Of a stretch of DNA of 32,996 bases, positions 12,493 through 20,311 are shown piece by piece. A program made the translations under genes and the position numbers. The stretch is from Neisseriaceae bacterium. GTDB lineage: Bacteria; Pseudomonadota; Gammaproteobacteria; Burkholderiales; UBA11063. The stretch is taken from contig CANFGS010000020.1 in the NCBI GenBank assembly GCA_947446595.1, forward strand, positions 1 to 32,996, read 5' to 3'. The notes beneath the pieces were generated by a model. That model was not told the origin of the DNA and did not search any database. It was given only the letters and a program-made list of their open reading frames with translations. The stretch's first letter is position 1, and every line of letters starts with the position of its first letter.

Positions 12493-12744
12493 TTACTCAA
12501 AAACTTTGAGATATTCTTCCATTGCAGTCTCTTTGCTCATGCCTTTAATAGCATTCCATGACTGCCACTTAGCCCTATCAACCATATGAATAACTGTAGG
12601 ACATTCCCCTTCCACATTACCAACTGTAGCTTGTTTATAAAAAGCATATAATTTTAATTTTTGAGTATTATTCGGACTAAAATCGATAGTTGCATCTCTA
12701 ACTGCTGTAACCATTTGTTCAAACCGTTGCTGTAAATATGACAT
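12493..12744 (-). CDS. Acyl-CoA-binding protein (ACBP family)
   Basis: The 83-residue cytosolic four-helix protein matches ACBP closely. KLYAFYKQATVG is at 31-42 and AKWQSWNAIKGMSKETAMEEY is at about 58-78. Residues equivalent to the acyl-CoA ligands of animal ACBP (Tyr28, Lys32, Lys54, Tyr73) are present as Y33, K37, K59 and Y78. ACBPs bind long-chain acyl-CoA and buffer or deliver it. They are common in eukaryotes and present in some bacteria. The gene sits between ihfA (53 bases upstream) and secA (24 bases downstream), all on the same strand, so it is probably in their transcript. AAAGGAAG is its ribosome binding site. Confidence 0.9.
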   Translation of the reverse strand: MSYLQQRFEQMVTAVRDATIDFSPNNTQKLKLYAFYKQATVGNVEGECPTVIHMVDRAKWQSWNAIKGMSKETAMEEYLKVFE

Positions 12745-12797
12745 AATTGACTTCCTTTCGAATAATTGAAATAACGTTATCTATACGAATTTATTTT

Positions 12798-13094
12798 TTA
12801 AGCTGCACCTTGTTCTTTTACAGCAGATTTAAGAATATTACTAGTTCTAAATGATACAACGCGCCTAGCATCAATAGGATATTCTTTTTTGGTTTTTGGA
12901 TTACGCCCAATTCGCGCTTTTTTATCACGTAGAATAAAATTACCAAATCCAGGTACTTTCACTGGATCCCCAGCTTCTAAGCTTTTAATTATTACCTCAA
13001 AAAAATCTTCAACAAATTTAGCGGCTTCCATTCTTTTTAATGATGAAGAATCCATTACCTTTTGAATTAGATCACTCTTAGTTAGTGTCGTCAT
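12798..13094 (-). CDS. ihfA: Integration host factor subunit alpha
   Basis: The 98-residue DNA-bending protein of the HU/IHF family has 'KVPGFGNFILRDKKARIGRNPKT' with the beta-arm 'GRNPKTKKEYPI', and the N-terminal 'LTKSDLIQKV'. The position directly after pheT (10-base gap) is the classic place of ihfA, which supports alpha over beta or HU. Confidence 0.94.
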   Translation of the reverse strand: MTTLTKSDLIQKVMDSSSLKRMEAAKFVEDFFEVIIKSLEAGDPVKVPGFGNFILRDKKARIGRNPKTKKEYPIDARRVVSFRTSNILKSAVKEQGAA

Positions 13095-13104
13095 TTTTGT
13101 CCTT

Positions 13105-15132
13105 TCAAGAGCGTTGCTCAGCTTTAAAATTATTTTTTACTACATTAATTATATTGTTTATACTTGTATCAATTTCATCATCAGTCAAATTCTTATCTGC
13201 CTGAAATACAAAATTAATTGCTACACTTTTTGTACCAGTAGCAACATTAGCACCCTCATAGACATCAAATACATTTAATGCCTGTAAATACTCTGTATTA
13301 CTACTCTTTATAACATCTAAAACATTGCCAACAGCTAAACTTGTTGGAAATATAAAAGCAAGATCTCGTTCTACTTTTTGAAATTTGCTTAGTTTTTTTA
13401 GTTCCAAAGTCTCAATATTATTCTTTATGGAATCAACATCCAGTTCAAACAAATAAGGTAGCTCTGGCAGCCCAAGCTCTTGTCCAATCTTCGGATGTAA
13501 CTGACCTATAATTCCAATTTCATTATTAGAGATGTAAATTTTAGCACACCTGCCACTATGAAATATATGAGAATCATTACAAACTTCAAATCTTAAATTT
13601 TTATGATCTGATAATAATATATTTACTACATGTTTGATATCATAAAAATCAGCATTTTTTGAAGCTACAGACCAGTTTGGACTAATAGCATTACCATAAA
13701 GTAATCCAGATAGCTTAAGTGGCTGTAATTCAACATCTTCGCCATGAAATACTCGAGACAACTCAAATAACCGAACATGTTTATGTCCACGGTTTAGATT
13801 ATTTTGTAAAGACTTAACCAAATCAGCAATTAAAGACGTATGCATTACATTAAGCCCCGCAAGTGGATTTTGTAATTTTACCGCTTCAATACCATTTTTC
13901 CCAAGTAAAGCTTCATATTTTTCTTCAATAAATGAATACGCAACTATTTCATTATACCCCATAGTTACCATACAATTTTTTAGTTTCGCAAGCGTAAACC
14001 CTTGGCAATCATTTAAGCTATGACTAGCTATTGGCATAATAGCTTCAATATTATCATAGCCATAAATTCTAGCAACTTCTTCCACTATATCTTCAGCTAT
14101 ATTAATATCAAAGCGATAGCTAGGAGCTACAACGTTTAAAACATCACCATCACTAGTAATTGTACACCCTAGTTTTTTTAGAATTAAATTGATATCCTCT
14201 ATAGCCAAATTAGTACCAATTAGTTTATTGATTTTAGAATATTGTACACTAACTGAGCCCTTTGGTTTTAAATTTGATATATGTATAATTTCACCTAAAT
14301 TACCACCGCAATATTTAATTATTAAATTAGCTGCATATGATAGTGCCTTATGTTGTAAATTAGTATCTACACCACGTTCAAAACGATATGCTGAATCTGA
14401 ACTAACCCCATATTGCTTAGCTCGTCCTGCAATTATTCTTGGTTCAAAAAAAGCACTTTCTAGAATAATTGAAGTTGTATCATTGTTTACACCAGAATCA
14501 AATCCACCCATAACTCCAGCTATTGCTGCTGGATTATTATTGCTATCACAAATTAATAAAGTATCATCTTTTAGTTTGGCATCACTTCCATCAAGTAGTT
14601 TTAACTCTTCACCATTTTTAGCTTGGCGTACCTGTAAACACGCCCCGACTTTAGCACTATCAAAAGCATGAAGTGGTTGCCCAAGAGTTAGCATTACATA
14701 GTTAGTAATATCGACAATTGGAGAAATAGATCTAATACCACTACAACTAAGTCTAGTGTAGATTTCTTCTGGTAACTTAACTTTATTGTTTACACCACTT
14801 ATATTAATTACCATATAGTTAGGGCAGTAACTGGCGGCATCCATAACAACATTTACTTTAGAATCAGTTGTTGGTTTTGGCTCATTAATTTCTATAGGTT
14901 TTATTTTATAATCAGTAAGTGCAACTATTTCTCTAAGTAGCCCCAACAGTGACAAACAGTCTCCCCGATTAGGGGTAATTTTAAATTCAACTACTTGGTC
15001 GCTTATATTATTGTCATTAAAAGCTTCAATACCTTCAATTTCAATTCCTGCATTAGTTAGTTTTTCAAAAACCTCATCCCAATTAGGGGTGGTTTCAAAA
15101 TAACTTTGAATCCAATTTAAAGACAAACGCAT
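13105..15132 (-). CDS. pheT: Phenylalanyl-tRNA synthetase beta subunit, short form lacking the OB-fold domain
   Basis: The 675-residue subunit is about 110-120 residues shorter than the E. coli-type beta subunit (about 795). Domain B1 (MRLSLNWIQSYFE to GIEIEGIE, residues 1-36) runs within about ten residues into 'VVEFKITPNRGDCLSLLGL', which in other PheT proteins follows the tRNA_bind (OB-fold, B2) domain. That domain is absent. The B3/B4 editing region is present ('NYVMLTLGQPLHAFD', 'AIAGVMGG'), as are B5, the catalytic-like core and the C-terminal FDX-ACB anticodon-binding domain ('FQKVERDLAFIFP' to the end). The ATG overlaps the pheS stop by one base (TAATG). Confidence 0.96.
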   Translation of the reverse strand: MRLSLNWIQSYFETTPNWDEVFEKLTNAGIEIEGIEAFNDNNISDQVVEFKITPNRGDCLSLLGLLREIVALTDYKIKPIEINEPKPTTDSKVNVVMDAASYCPNYMVINISGVNNKVKLPEEIYTRLSCSGIRSISPIVDITNYVMLTLGQPLHAFDSAKVGACLQVRQAKNGEELKLLDGSDAKLKDDTLLICDSNNNPAAIAGVMGGFDSGVNNDTTSIILESAFFEPRIIAGRAKQYGVSSDSAYRFERGVDTNLQHKALSYAANLIIKYCGGNLGEIIHISNLKPKGSVSVQYSKINKLIGTNLAIEDINLILKKLGCTITSDGDVLNVVAPSYRFDINIAEDIVEEVARIYGYDNIEAIMPIASHSLNDCQGFTLAKLKNCMVTMGYNEIVAYSFIEEKYEALLGKNGIEAVKLQNPLAGLNVMHTSLIADLVKSLQNNLNRGHKHVRLFELSRVFHGEDVELQPLKLSGLLYGNAISPNWSVASKNADFYDIKHVVNILLSDHKNLRFEVCNDSHIFHSGRCAKIYISNNEIGIIGQLHPKIGQELGLPELPYLFELDVDSIKNNIETLELKKLSKFQKVERDLAFIFPTSLAVGNVLDVIKSSNTEYLQALNVFDVYEGANVATGTKSVAINFVFQADKNLTDDEIDTSINNIINVVKNNFKAEQRS

Positions 15133-16109
15133 TACATCTCACCTCTAAATTGGTTTAGAAAATCCAAATCATTTTCAAACATTAGACGTAAATCATTTAT
15201 ACCATAACGTATCATAGTAAAGCGATCAATCCCCATACCAAAAGCAAAACCTGAATACTCATTAGGGTCAATATTCATATAGCGTAGCACACTAGGATGC
15301 ACCATTCCACATCCCATAACCTCTAGCCATTTACCCGATTTTGATTTAATATCAACTTCAGCAGATGGTTCGGTAAAAGAAAAAAACGAGGCTCTAAAGC
15401 GTAATTCAAGACTTTCATCATCAAAGAATTTACGTAGAAATTCAATTACCAGACCTTTTAGATTAGCAAAGCTAATCCCCTTCTCAATCCACAAACCTTC
15501 CATCTGGTGAAACATTGGTGAATGGGTTGCATCCATATCAACACGATAAACCCGCCCTGGTACAATTACTTTTATTGGTGGTTTACGCTTTTCTGCATAT
15601 CTCACTTGCATTGGAGAAGTATGGGTACGTAGGACATTGTTACTACTAGTATAAAAAGTATCTTGCATAGCTCGTGCTGGATGATTATCAGGTATATTTA
15701 ATGCCTTAAAATTATAATAATCTGTCTCAATCTCAGGACCATCAGCAACATCAAAGCCTAACTGCCCAAAGATATCCTGCATTCTATTTAGAGATAAAGA
15801 TATTGGGTGCAAAGTTCCAAGATTATTACCTCTGGGAGACAGAGTAACATCAATAGTTTCTGATGCAAGTTTACGCTGTTGTTCTTGTTTTAAAATATAT
15901 TCACGCTGTTTTAGGATAAGATCTTCAGCATAATTTTTTTGCTGATTAATTTTAGCACCAAACTCTTTACGAGATTCAATAGGCAGATCTTTCATGCCTT
16001 TCATTTGTGATGATATATGACCCAAAATCTTTGATTTTAATTGATCAAGGTCATGAATCTTATTAGTATTAGATAATTGATTAAGCAAATCTTGTAATAG
16101 CGTATCCAT
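15132..16109 (-). CDS. pheS: Phenylalanyl-tRNA synthetase alpha subunit
   Basis: The 325-residue catalytic subunit has an N-terminal coiled-coil and a class II core. Conserved stretches include 'HPISLSLNRMQDIFGQLGF', 'DNHPARAMQDTFY', 'LRTHTSPMQVRYA', 'FHQMEGLWIEKG' and 'GFAFGMGIDRFTMIRYGI'. The start is placed at ATG 16109 (MDTLLQDLLNQL). An in-frame ATG at 16148 lies inside the loop of a terminator hairpin and would add an unusual MLASFFILL extension. No strong ribosome binding site is seen. Confidence 0.95.
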   Translation of the reverse strand: MDTLLQDLLNQLSNTNKIHDLDQLKSKILGHISSQMKGMKDLPIESRKEFGAKINQQKNYAEDLILKQREYILKQEQQRKLASETIDVTLSPRGNNLGTLHPISLSLNRMQDIFGQLGFDVADGPEIETDYYNFKALNIPDNHPARAMQDTFYTSSNNVLRTHTSPMQVRYAEKRKPPIKVIVPGRVYRVDMDATHSPMFHQMEGLWIEKGISFANLKGLVIEFLRKFFDDESLELRFRASFFSFTEPSAEVDIKSKSGKWLEVMGCGMVHPSVLRYMNIDPNEYSGFAFGMGIDRFTMIRYGINDLRLMFENDLDFLNQFRGEM

Positions 16110-16130
16110 CGGTATAGCTTCTAATAGTAT

Positions 16131-16156
16131 AAAAAAGGAGGCTAACATGAGCCTCC
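16131..16156 (-). terminator. Intrinsic terminator/attenuator between rplT and pheS
   Basis: On the minus strand GGAGGCT, a 6-base loop and AGCCTCC form a perfect 7-bp GC-rich stem followed directly by six T's (16136-16131). It lies 22 bases upstream of the pheS ATG and 41 bases after the rplT stop. Enterobacterial pheST is controlled by attenuation at the same place. Here no Phe-rich leader peptide or clear antiterminator was found, so it may simply lower pheST expression relative to rpmI-rplT. Confidence 0.8.
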
Positions 16157-16197
16157 AGATAAATTGTTACTGCTTTTAAAAGCACTAAAAGTACTTA

Positions 16198-16554
16198 TTA
16201 AGCTAAATTAGCTTTAGCAATATCAACGAACTTAGCAAATGTAACTTTATCATGAGTTGCTAAATTTGATAGAACTTTTCTATCTACAGAAACACTAGCT
16301 CTAGACAAGCCGTTAATAAAGCGGCTATAAGTCATACCTAGTTCACGACAAGCAGCATTAATACGCACAATCCATAAGCTTCTGAACTGACGCTTTCTTT
16401 GACGTCTGTCACGATAAGCATATTGACCAGCTTTCATTACAGCTTCTTTGGCTACACGGTATACATTACCACGACGACCACGATATCCTTTTGCAAGGGC
16501 TAATATTTTTTTGTGTCTTGCACGTGCAACAACACCACGTTTTACTCTAGTCAT
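16198..16554 (-). CDS. rplT: 50S ribosomal protein L20
   Basis: The 118-residue basic protein starts [20 protein letters not shown] and contains '[29 protein letters not shown]', typical of L20. L20 is needed for 50S assembly and in many bacteria represses its own operon by binding the mRNA leader. It lies 18 bases after rpmI. Confidence 0.97.
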   Translation of the reverse strand: MTRVKRGVVARARHKKILALAKGYRGRRGNVYRVAKEAVMKAGQYAYRDRRQRKRQFRSLWIVRINAACRELGMTYSRFINGLSRASVSVDRKVLSNLATHDKVTFAKFVDIAKANLA

Positions 16555-16572
16555 TATTCAATCTCCTTTTAT

Positions 16573-16770
16573 TTACGCGTAGGGCATCATAGATTTTATA
16601 CTAGCCACATCGCTTGGATTGACCATAACTGTTCCGCGTAGCTGTCTTTTATTTTTAGTGGTTTTTTTAGTCAAAATATGACGTTTGAAAGCCTGAGAAC
16701 GTTTAATTCCACCGTTACCCAGAAACTTGAAGCGCTTCTTAGCACTTGATTTAGTTTTCATTTTAGGCAT
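16573..16770 (-). CDS. rpmI: 50S ribosomal protein L35
   Basis: The 65-residue basic protein [20 protein letters not shown] is typical of L35. The ribosome binding site AAGGGG lies five bases before ATG. Usually infC directly precedes rpmI; here infC is about 9.4 kb away and rpmI has its own promoter and structured leader. Confidence 0.97.
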   Translation of the reverse strand: MPKMKTKSSAKKRFKFLGNGGIKRSQAFKRHILTKKTTKNKRQLRGTVMVNPSDVASIKSMMPYA

Positions 16771-16775
16771 GTAAG

Positions 16776-16861
16776 CCCCTTTTTATACTTGTTTTTATTC
16801 GGATGCAGGTGATTGAATTTAATCAATACTTCAGGAACCACACATCCACCATTTAAGGGGG
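16776..16861 (-). promoter_or_regulatory. Structured 5' leader of rpmI that can pair with its ribosome binding site
   Basis: Nested pairings on the minus strand are CCCCCTT (16861-16855) with AAGGGG (16781-16776), GGATG (16847-16843) with CATCC (16805-16801), and ATTGA (16827-16823) with TCAAT (16816-16812). The outer helix covers the Shine-Dalgarno sequence of rpmI. An L20-type autoregulatory leader is a reasonable inference from family knowledge. The predicted transcription start falls near 16857, so only part of the outer C-run may be in the RNA. Confidence 0.45.
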
Positions 16862-16863
16862 AA

Positions 16864-16893
16864 ATTATAGCATAAAAGATTTATTAAAATCAA
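16864..16893 (-). promoter_or_regulatory. Promoter of the rpmI-rplT-pheST operon
   Basis: A TTGATT -35 (16893-16888), an 18-base spacer and a TATAAT -10 (16869-16864) are present. The spacer ends in TGC, which makes an extended -10. This is the best-formed promoter in the window. Confidence 0.7.
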
Positions 16894-17136
16894 ATCTTTA
16901 AACAATAATTTTTAAAATCCGCGATAGATTGAGCTTCAATTAAACCCATGCTCTAAATATAAAATAATAAACAATTAAAATAAAATTTATTTTTTGTGAT
17001 TCTGAAGAAAATAATTTATACATAACGACTCTCCATTTAACTAAATCTGTGCTCAGCCAATTTTTCAAATTTAGATACCATCTACTAAAATTTTATCTAC
17101 AAAATGAGTAGTAATAACCTTGCTCAATATAATAAT
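16894..17136. other. AT-rich intergenic stretch without a recognised gene
   Basis: The 243 bases between the rpmI promoter and the toxin gene contain no convincing ORF, RNA gene or strong hairpin. Together with the promoter and leader (16771-16893), this makes the 366-base gap at the junction of the split ribosomal operon. Confidence 0.5.
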
Positions 17137-17412
17137 TTAATTGCGATATACTTCCTTACGATTCCCCACGTCAATAATTAGTATAGTTAGTTGCTCATCT
17201 TTAATTTCACAAACAAGCCTGTAATCCCCCATCCGATATTTCCAAAACCCGGAGAAACCACCAACAAGAGCCGCGCCCCAGAGTCTTGGATTTGGACAAC
17301 CCAACAACCTATCATCCACCCACGATAGTATACGCTTTACAACTTGCCGCTCCATCTTACGAAGTTGTCTCCCTGCTTCACTACTATATACAATTTTATA
17401 ACCCGAATTCAC
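17137..17412 (-). CDS. RelE/ParE-superfamily toxin
   Basis: The 91-residue protein starts at GTG 17412. It has the RelE fold pattern: 'YKIVYSSEAGRQLRKMERQVVKRILSWVDD', then 'GFSGFWKYRMGDYRLVCEIKDEQLTILIIDVGNRKEVYRN'. The Arg residues in 'WKYRMGDYR' and the terminal 'R.EVY' match positions used for ribosome-dependent mRNA cleavage by RelE. That activity is inferred from the family. The start lies within the antitoxin gene (17-base overlap), a usual toxin-antitoxin layout. Confidence 0.85.
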   Translation of the reverse strand: MNSGYKIVYSSEAGRQLRKMERQVVKRILSWVDDRLLGCPNPRLWGAALVGGFSGFWKYRMGDYRLVCEIKDEQLTILIIDVGNRKEVYRN

Positions 17413-17602
17413 GCTTCAATTCTTCATGAGAAATTGTTGGTTCATTTTTTGCTAGAATTTTTTTGGCTTTTATATAATCTTTTAAATCTTCTAAATAAAC
17501 CAAAAGGGCATCAGCAACTAACTTAGATTTTGGAGTATCTAACTCTTTAGAACATAATAAAAGGCTATCTTCTATATCTTTTGGTAAACGAATACTAAAC
17601 AT
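17396..17602 (-). CDS. Ribbon-helix-helix antitoxin (RelB/DinJ/CopG-like)
   Basis: The 68-residue protein starts at ATG 17602, preceded by AAGGTGG at five bases. An ATG at 17620 is in frame but would place that ribosome binding site inside the gene. The N-terminal 'MFSIRLPKDIEDSLLLCSKELDTPKSKLVADAL' is a ribbon-helix-helix DNA-binding domain. The C-terminal half (YLEDLKDYIKAKKILAKN...) is charged and would wrap the toxin. It probably represses its own promoter through the palindrome at 17620-17635. Confidence 0.83.
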   Translation of the reverse strand: MFSIRLPKDIEDSLLLCSKELDTPKSKLVADALLVYLEDLKDYIKAKKILAKNEPTISHEELKREFGL

Positions 17603-17619
17603 ACTAACCACCTTAAACA

Positions 17620-17635
17620 TAATACATTAGTATTA
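17620..17635. promoter_or_regulatory. Candidate operator of the toxin-antitoxin operon
   Basis: TAATAC-ATTA-GTATTA is a perfect 6-bp inverted repeat lying between the -10 element and the antitoxin start. Its size and place suit autoregulation by a ribbon-helix-helix antitoxin. Confidence 0.5.
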
Positions 17636-17656
17636 CATTTTATCATATATATACAT

Positions 17657-17665
17657 ATTATAGCA
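17657..17665 (-). promoter_or_regulatory. Extended -10 promoter of the toxin-antitoxin operon
   Basis: On the minus strand TG-C-TATAAT (17665-17657) lies about 55 bases before the antitoxin ATG. No clear -35 at standard spacing was seen. Confidence 0.5.
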
Positions 17666-17730
17666 AAATTTTACAAATAAAACCCAAGAACTGTAAATAG
17701 CAACAATTATTTATAATATTGAATAAATTA

Positions 17731-18285
17731 TTAAAATGATGATCCTTCAGTCTTAAGAAACTCCAGCTCTTCTGAAGTAGACTTGCGTCCTAAAATCTCA
17801 TTTCGGTGAGGATAACGCCCAAATTTATCTATGATTGTTTTATGTTTTAGCTCAAACTCAAGATTTCCATCTAATTGTAAATTCTGGTAAATTTTAACGG
17901 CTTCTTCATGAATTAGCACTGACTCACTATGCATAAAAGGTAAATAGGCAAAACTTCTCATTGTTGGCGCGAGTTGCAGATCTAATTTCTGGTGAATAAT
18001 ATTTTGCGCAAGAACAAGTGCTATCGGATCATAAGCAAAAGATTCTTTAGTATTACGATAAATATTTCGCGAGAATTGATCAATTACAATTATTTCAGCT
18101 AATGCCCCGAATGCATTATTACGCCAAGCCCATAACTCTCCAGTAACGGCAGCTTTATGAATATTACCAAATCGAGTACGGATCAAATCATCAAATTCCT
18201 GATCTTTACTCCACCATTTTGATGGACTTATTTCCTTAAACCAAAAGTCAATTATTTGCATATAGTTATCAATATTGTTTTTCAA
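17731..18285 (-). CDS. DUF924 family protein (TPR-like fold)
   Basis: The 184-residue soluble protein has DUF924 signatures: 'IDFWFKEISPSKWWSKDQEFD' at the start, 'ALAEIIVIDQFSRNIYR', 'AYDPIALVLAQ', 'FAYLPFMHSES' and 'FGRYPHRNEILGR'. The start is TTG 18285 with AAGGA eight bases upstream. The biochemical role of this family is not established. It follows the GT39-like gene by 33 bases on the same strand and may ride on the glycan operon transcript without a direct role in glycan synthesis. Confidence 0.85.
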   Translation of the reverse strand: MKNNIDNYMQIIDFWFKEISPSKWWSKDQEFDDLIRTRFGNIHKAAVTGELWAWRNNAFGALAEIIVIDQFSRNIYRNTKESFAYDPIALVLAQNIIHQKLDLQLAPTMRSFAYLPFMHSESVLIHEEAVKIYQNLQLDGNLEFELKHKTIIDKFGRYPHRNEILGRKSTSEELEFLKTEGSSF

Positions 18286-18318
18286 AATTATTTTCCTTAA
18301 AAAATTTATTATATAGCA

Positions 18319-19473
18319 CTATGGTGTATTGTTAAAAAATGGACGATGAAGCATCCCTGACTGTACATACTTCATATAGTTGCCCATCTCATTTTTATAC
18401 TTAATTGGCAAACGCGATTTATCAACTAGCATCACAACCGTTATTAATAAAAACAATACCAATAAAAAGCTAGTTAATTTTGGATACAAGGCCAATTGTT
18501 GTGCAACAATAATACAAATTAACGCACTCACCGTTAGCATATAATTAAGCCCAATATGAGCAGAGTATGATTGATACAACCAAAATAATAAAATAATATA
18601 AATTATAAATATTATACATTTATTATAAACATTATTCATGATAGTTATTTTTTTTACATACTTAAAATATGCCATCAAAAGCAACAGTATATGTAGCACT
18701 CCAAATACGCAACTACCAAGATAAAACCACATCCCACGTAATCCATGACGACTTGCAGTATTAATCGCATTTTCGCTACCTACCCATTTATGTGAATTTA
18801 ACTGGTAACTAAAAGATATCCAATGATTTTGATAATTCCATACTATTACCGGCGAAAAGATAGCAAGTGCTATTATCATTCCTATATATAAATGCGGTGA
18901 TAGGTAAATCTTCCTAAGATCTTTATTAATTGCAAAAAACATCATTAGAGCAAAAAGTAATATTACTACATTGTATTTAGCTAGTAAACCAAACCCAATA
19001 GCGATACTAATAAAATATATATAGCAAGTTTGTTGATATTGTATCCACCGAAATACCATATAGAGTATTAGTAAGGAAAAAAACACCTCTAAGCCATCAA
19101 GTGTCATACTAACAGCGATAAACCTTGTGGTAGCAAATGGATACATCAGCCATAACAGTGCCGCAGTAATTGCAGCATTTCTGGAACTAATACGACTCAC
19201 AATCTTATATAGTAAATAGCTACTACCATAAGTACACAAAATAGAAATTAGATTTATAGAAAAGAAATTATTTCCAAAGATATGCGTTGACACCCAAAGT
19301 AGATAAGCAATCATTGGTGGACCATCAAAGTATGATAGCTCTAGATGCTGACTCCATGTCCAGTAATAATAGCTATCATTAGCTGGAAACACAAAAAAAG
19401 CGGATATAAATAATATTAGTGCACTAATTTGCCAGTATCTTTGCATAAATAGATTATTATTCATTAGTAGCAT
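18319..19473 (-). CDS. GT39/ArnT-like membrane glycosyltransferase (PMT_2 family)
   Basis: The 384-residue protein has about ten hydrophobic helices. The N-terminal loop 'ANDSYYYWTWSQHLELSYFDGPPMIAYL' (residues about 31-58) matches the catalytic first loop of polyprenyl-phosphate-sugar-dependent transferases, in which D33 would be the catalytic acid. The usual DEAYYW reads NDSYYYW here. Such enzymes add sugars to lipid A or glycans on the periplasmic side of the inner membrane. Acceptor and donor are unknown. The start is uncertain between ATG 19473 and ATG 19464; both overlap the GT2 gene end. Confidence 0.82.
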   Translation of the reverse strand: MLLMNNNLFMQRYWQISALILFISAFFVFPANDSYYYWTWSQHLELSYFDGPPMIAYLLWVSTHIFGNNFFSINLISILCTYGSSYLLYKIVSRISSRNAAITAALLWLMYPFATTRFIAVSMTLDGLEVFFSLLILYMVFRWIQYQQTCYIYFISIAIGFGLLAKYNVVILLFALMMFFAINKDLRKIYLSPHLYIGMIIALAIFSPVIVWNYQNHWISFSYQLNSHKWVGSENAINTASRHGLRGMWFYLGSCVFGVLHILLLLMAYFKYVKKITIMNNVYNKCIIFIIYIILLFWLYQSYSAHIGLNYMLTVSALICIIVAQQLALYPKLTSFLLVLFLLITVVMLVDKSRLPIKYKNEMGNYMKYVQSGMLHRPFFNNTP

Positions 19474-20311
19474 CTTTTATTAAATATTGACTAACTCCAG
19501 AATGAGCCACTATAAAATCTTTATCATTTAAACGTGATAATAGCATACCCATATTGTCTCTTTCGTTACCTCTATCAGAGTTTTTATGCCATAGATGAAG
19601 CACAGGAACAGCAAAGCGTCCATCTTTTATCTTAATACCACTATGCAAAAATCTAACAAAAAGATCAGCATCTTCATGCCCCCAGCCAGTGAATGACTCG
19701 TCAAAACCATTAATCGCTAGAAAATCATTACGCGAAACAGCAAAATTACATCCCTTAGGATATTTCCAGTTAGTATCCCTTGAATATCTCCACCGACCAT
19801 TACCAAAGCGTAAGCTTGGTAGCAATTTATTAACTTTTTTAGTAATCTTCGCAATTGACCACTTAAAGATATTCCATCCAAAAATCTGATTAATTTGGTT
19901 TGGATTATCTAATAGATACTTCGTATATGATTCTGATAATAACACCCTATTACCCGCAACAAAATAACCATTTTCACGTAGTTTCATTTGTTCATAAATA
20001 TAATCCAGAAAAGGTATACAATCCCCATCAAGAAAGAGTAAATACTCACCAACTGATAGAGCAACTGCTTTATTTAAAATCATACTTTTTTGAAACCCGT
20101 TATCAGCATGCCAAATATGCCGGATACGCGAATTGATAGCACTATATTTTTTTACAACATCAAGCGTACTAGACTTTGAGCCATCATCCGCAATAACTAT
20201 TTCGACATTTGGGTGCTTATCCAACTGAACAACTAGATTTGCCAAAATAACTTCTAGTGCATCTGGCCAATTATAAGTTGCAAGGATTATACTAGTATCA
20301 ATTTTAGTCAT
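19457..20311 (-). CDS. Glycosyltransferase family 2 with galactosyltransferase-like C-terminal domain
   Basis: The 284-residue protein starts with a GT-A fold: 'TSIILATYNWPDALEVIL', the nucleotide-sugar Asp pair ADD at 41-43 and the metal-binding DGD at 95-97. The C-terminal part has 'GFDESFTGWGHEDADLFVRF' (GWGHEDADL 209-217) and HLWH at 239-242, as in chondroitin-polymerase-like and LPS core GT2 enzymes. It would act at the cytoplasmic face on a glycan being built on lipid. It overlaps both neighbours by a few bases, so it is embedded in the operon. Confidence 0.88.
   Translation of the reverse strand: MTKIDTSIILATYNWPDALEVILANLVVQLDKHPNVEIVIADDGSKSSTLDVVKKYSAINSRIRHIWHADNGFQKSMILNKAVALSVGEYLLFLDGDCIPFLDYIYEQMKLRENGYFVAGNRVLLSESYTKYLLDNPNQINQIFGWNIFKWSIAKITKKVNKLLPSLRFGNGRWRYSRDTNWKYPKGCNFAVSRNDFLAINGFDESFTGWGHEDADLFVRFLHSGIKIKDGRFAVPVLHLWHKNSDRGNERDNMGMLLSRLNDKDFIVAHSGVSQYLIKDATNE

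Noticed and set aside
12771-12780. Palindrome ATAACGTTAT upstream of the ACBP gene
   Set aside because: It is short and AT-rich, expected by chance in such DNA, with no second copy nearby and no promoter alignment that makes it an operator.
14189-14671. 160-codon open frame on the plus strand
   Set aside because: It lies wholly antisense to pheT, resembles no family, and follows from the codon pattern of the AT-rich pheT gene.
16110-16148. In-frame upstream ATG giving MLASFFILLEAIP before pheS, possibly a leader peptide or longer PheS
   Set aside because: The ATG is inside the terminator loop and in frame without a stop, so it cannot act as a separate leader peptide. The extension is atypical for PheS.
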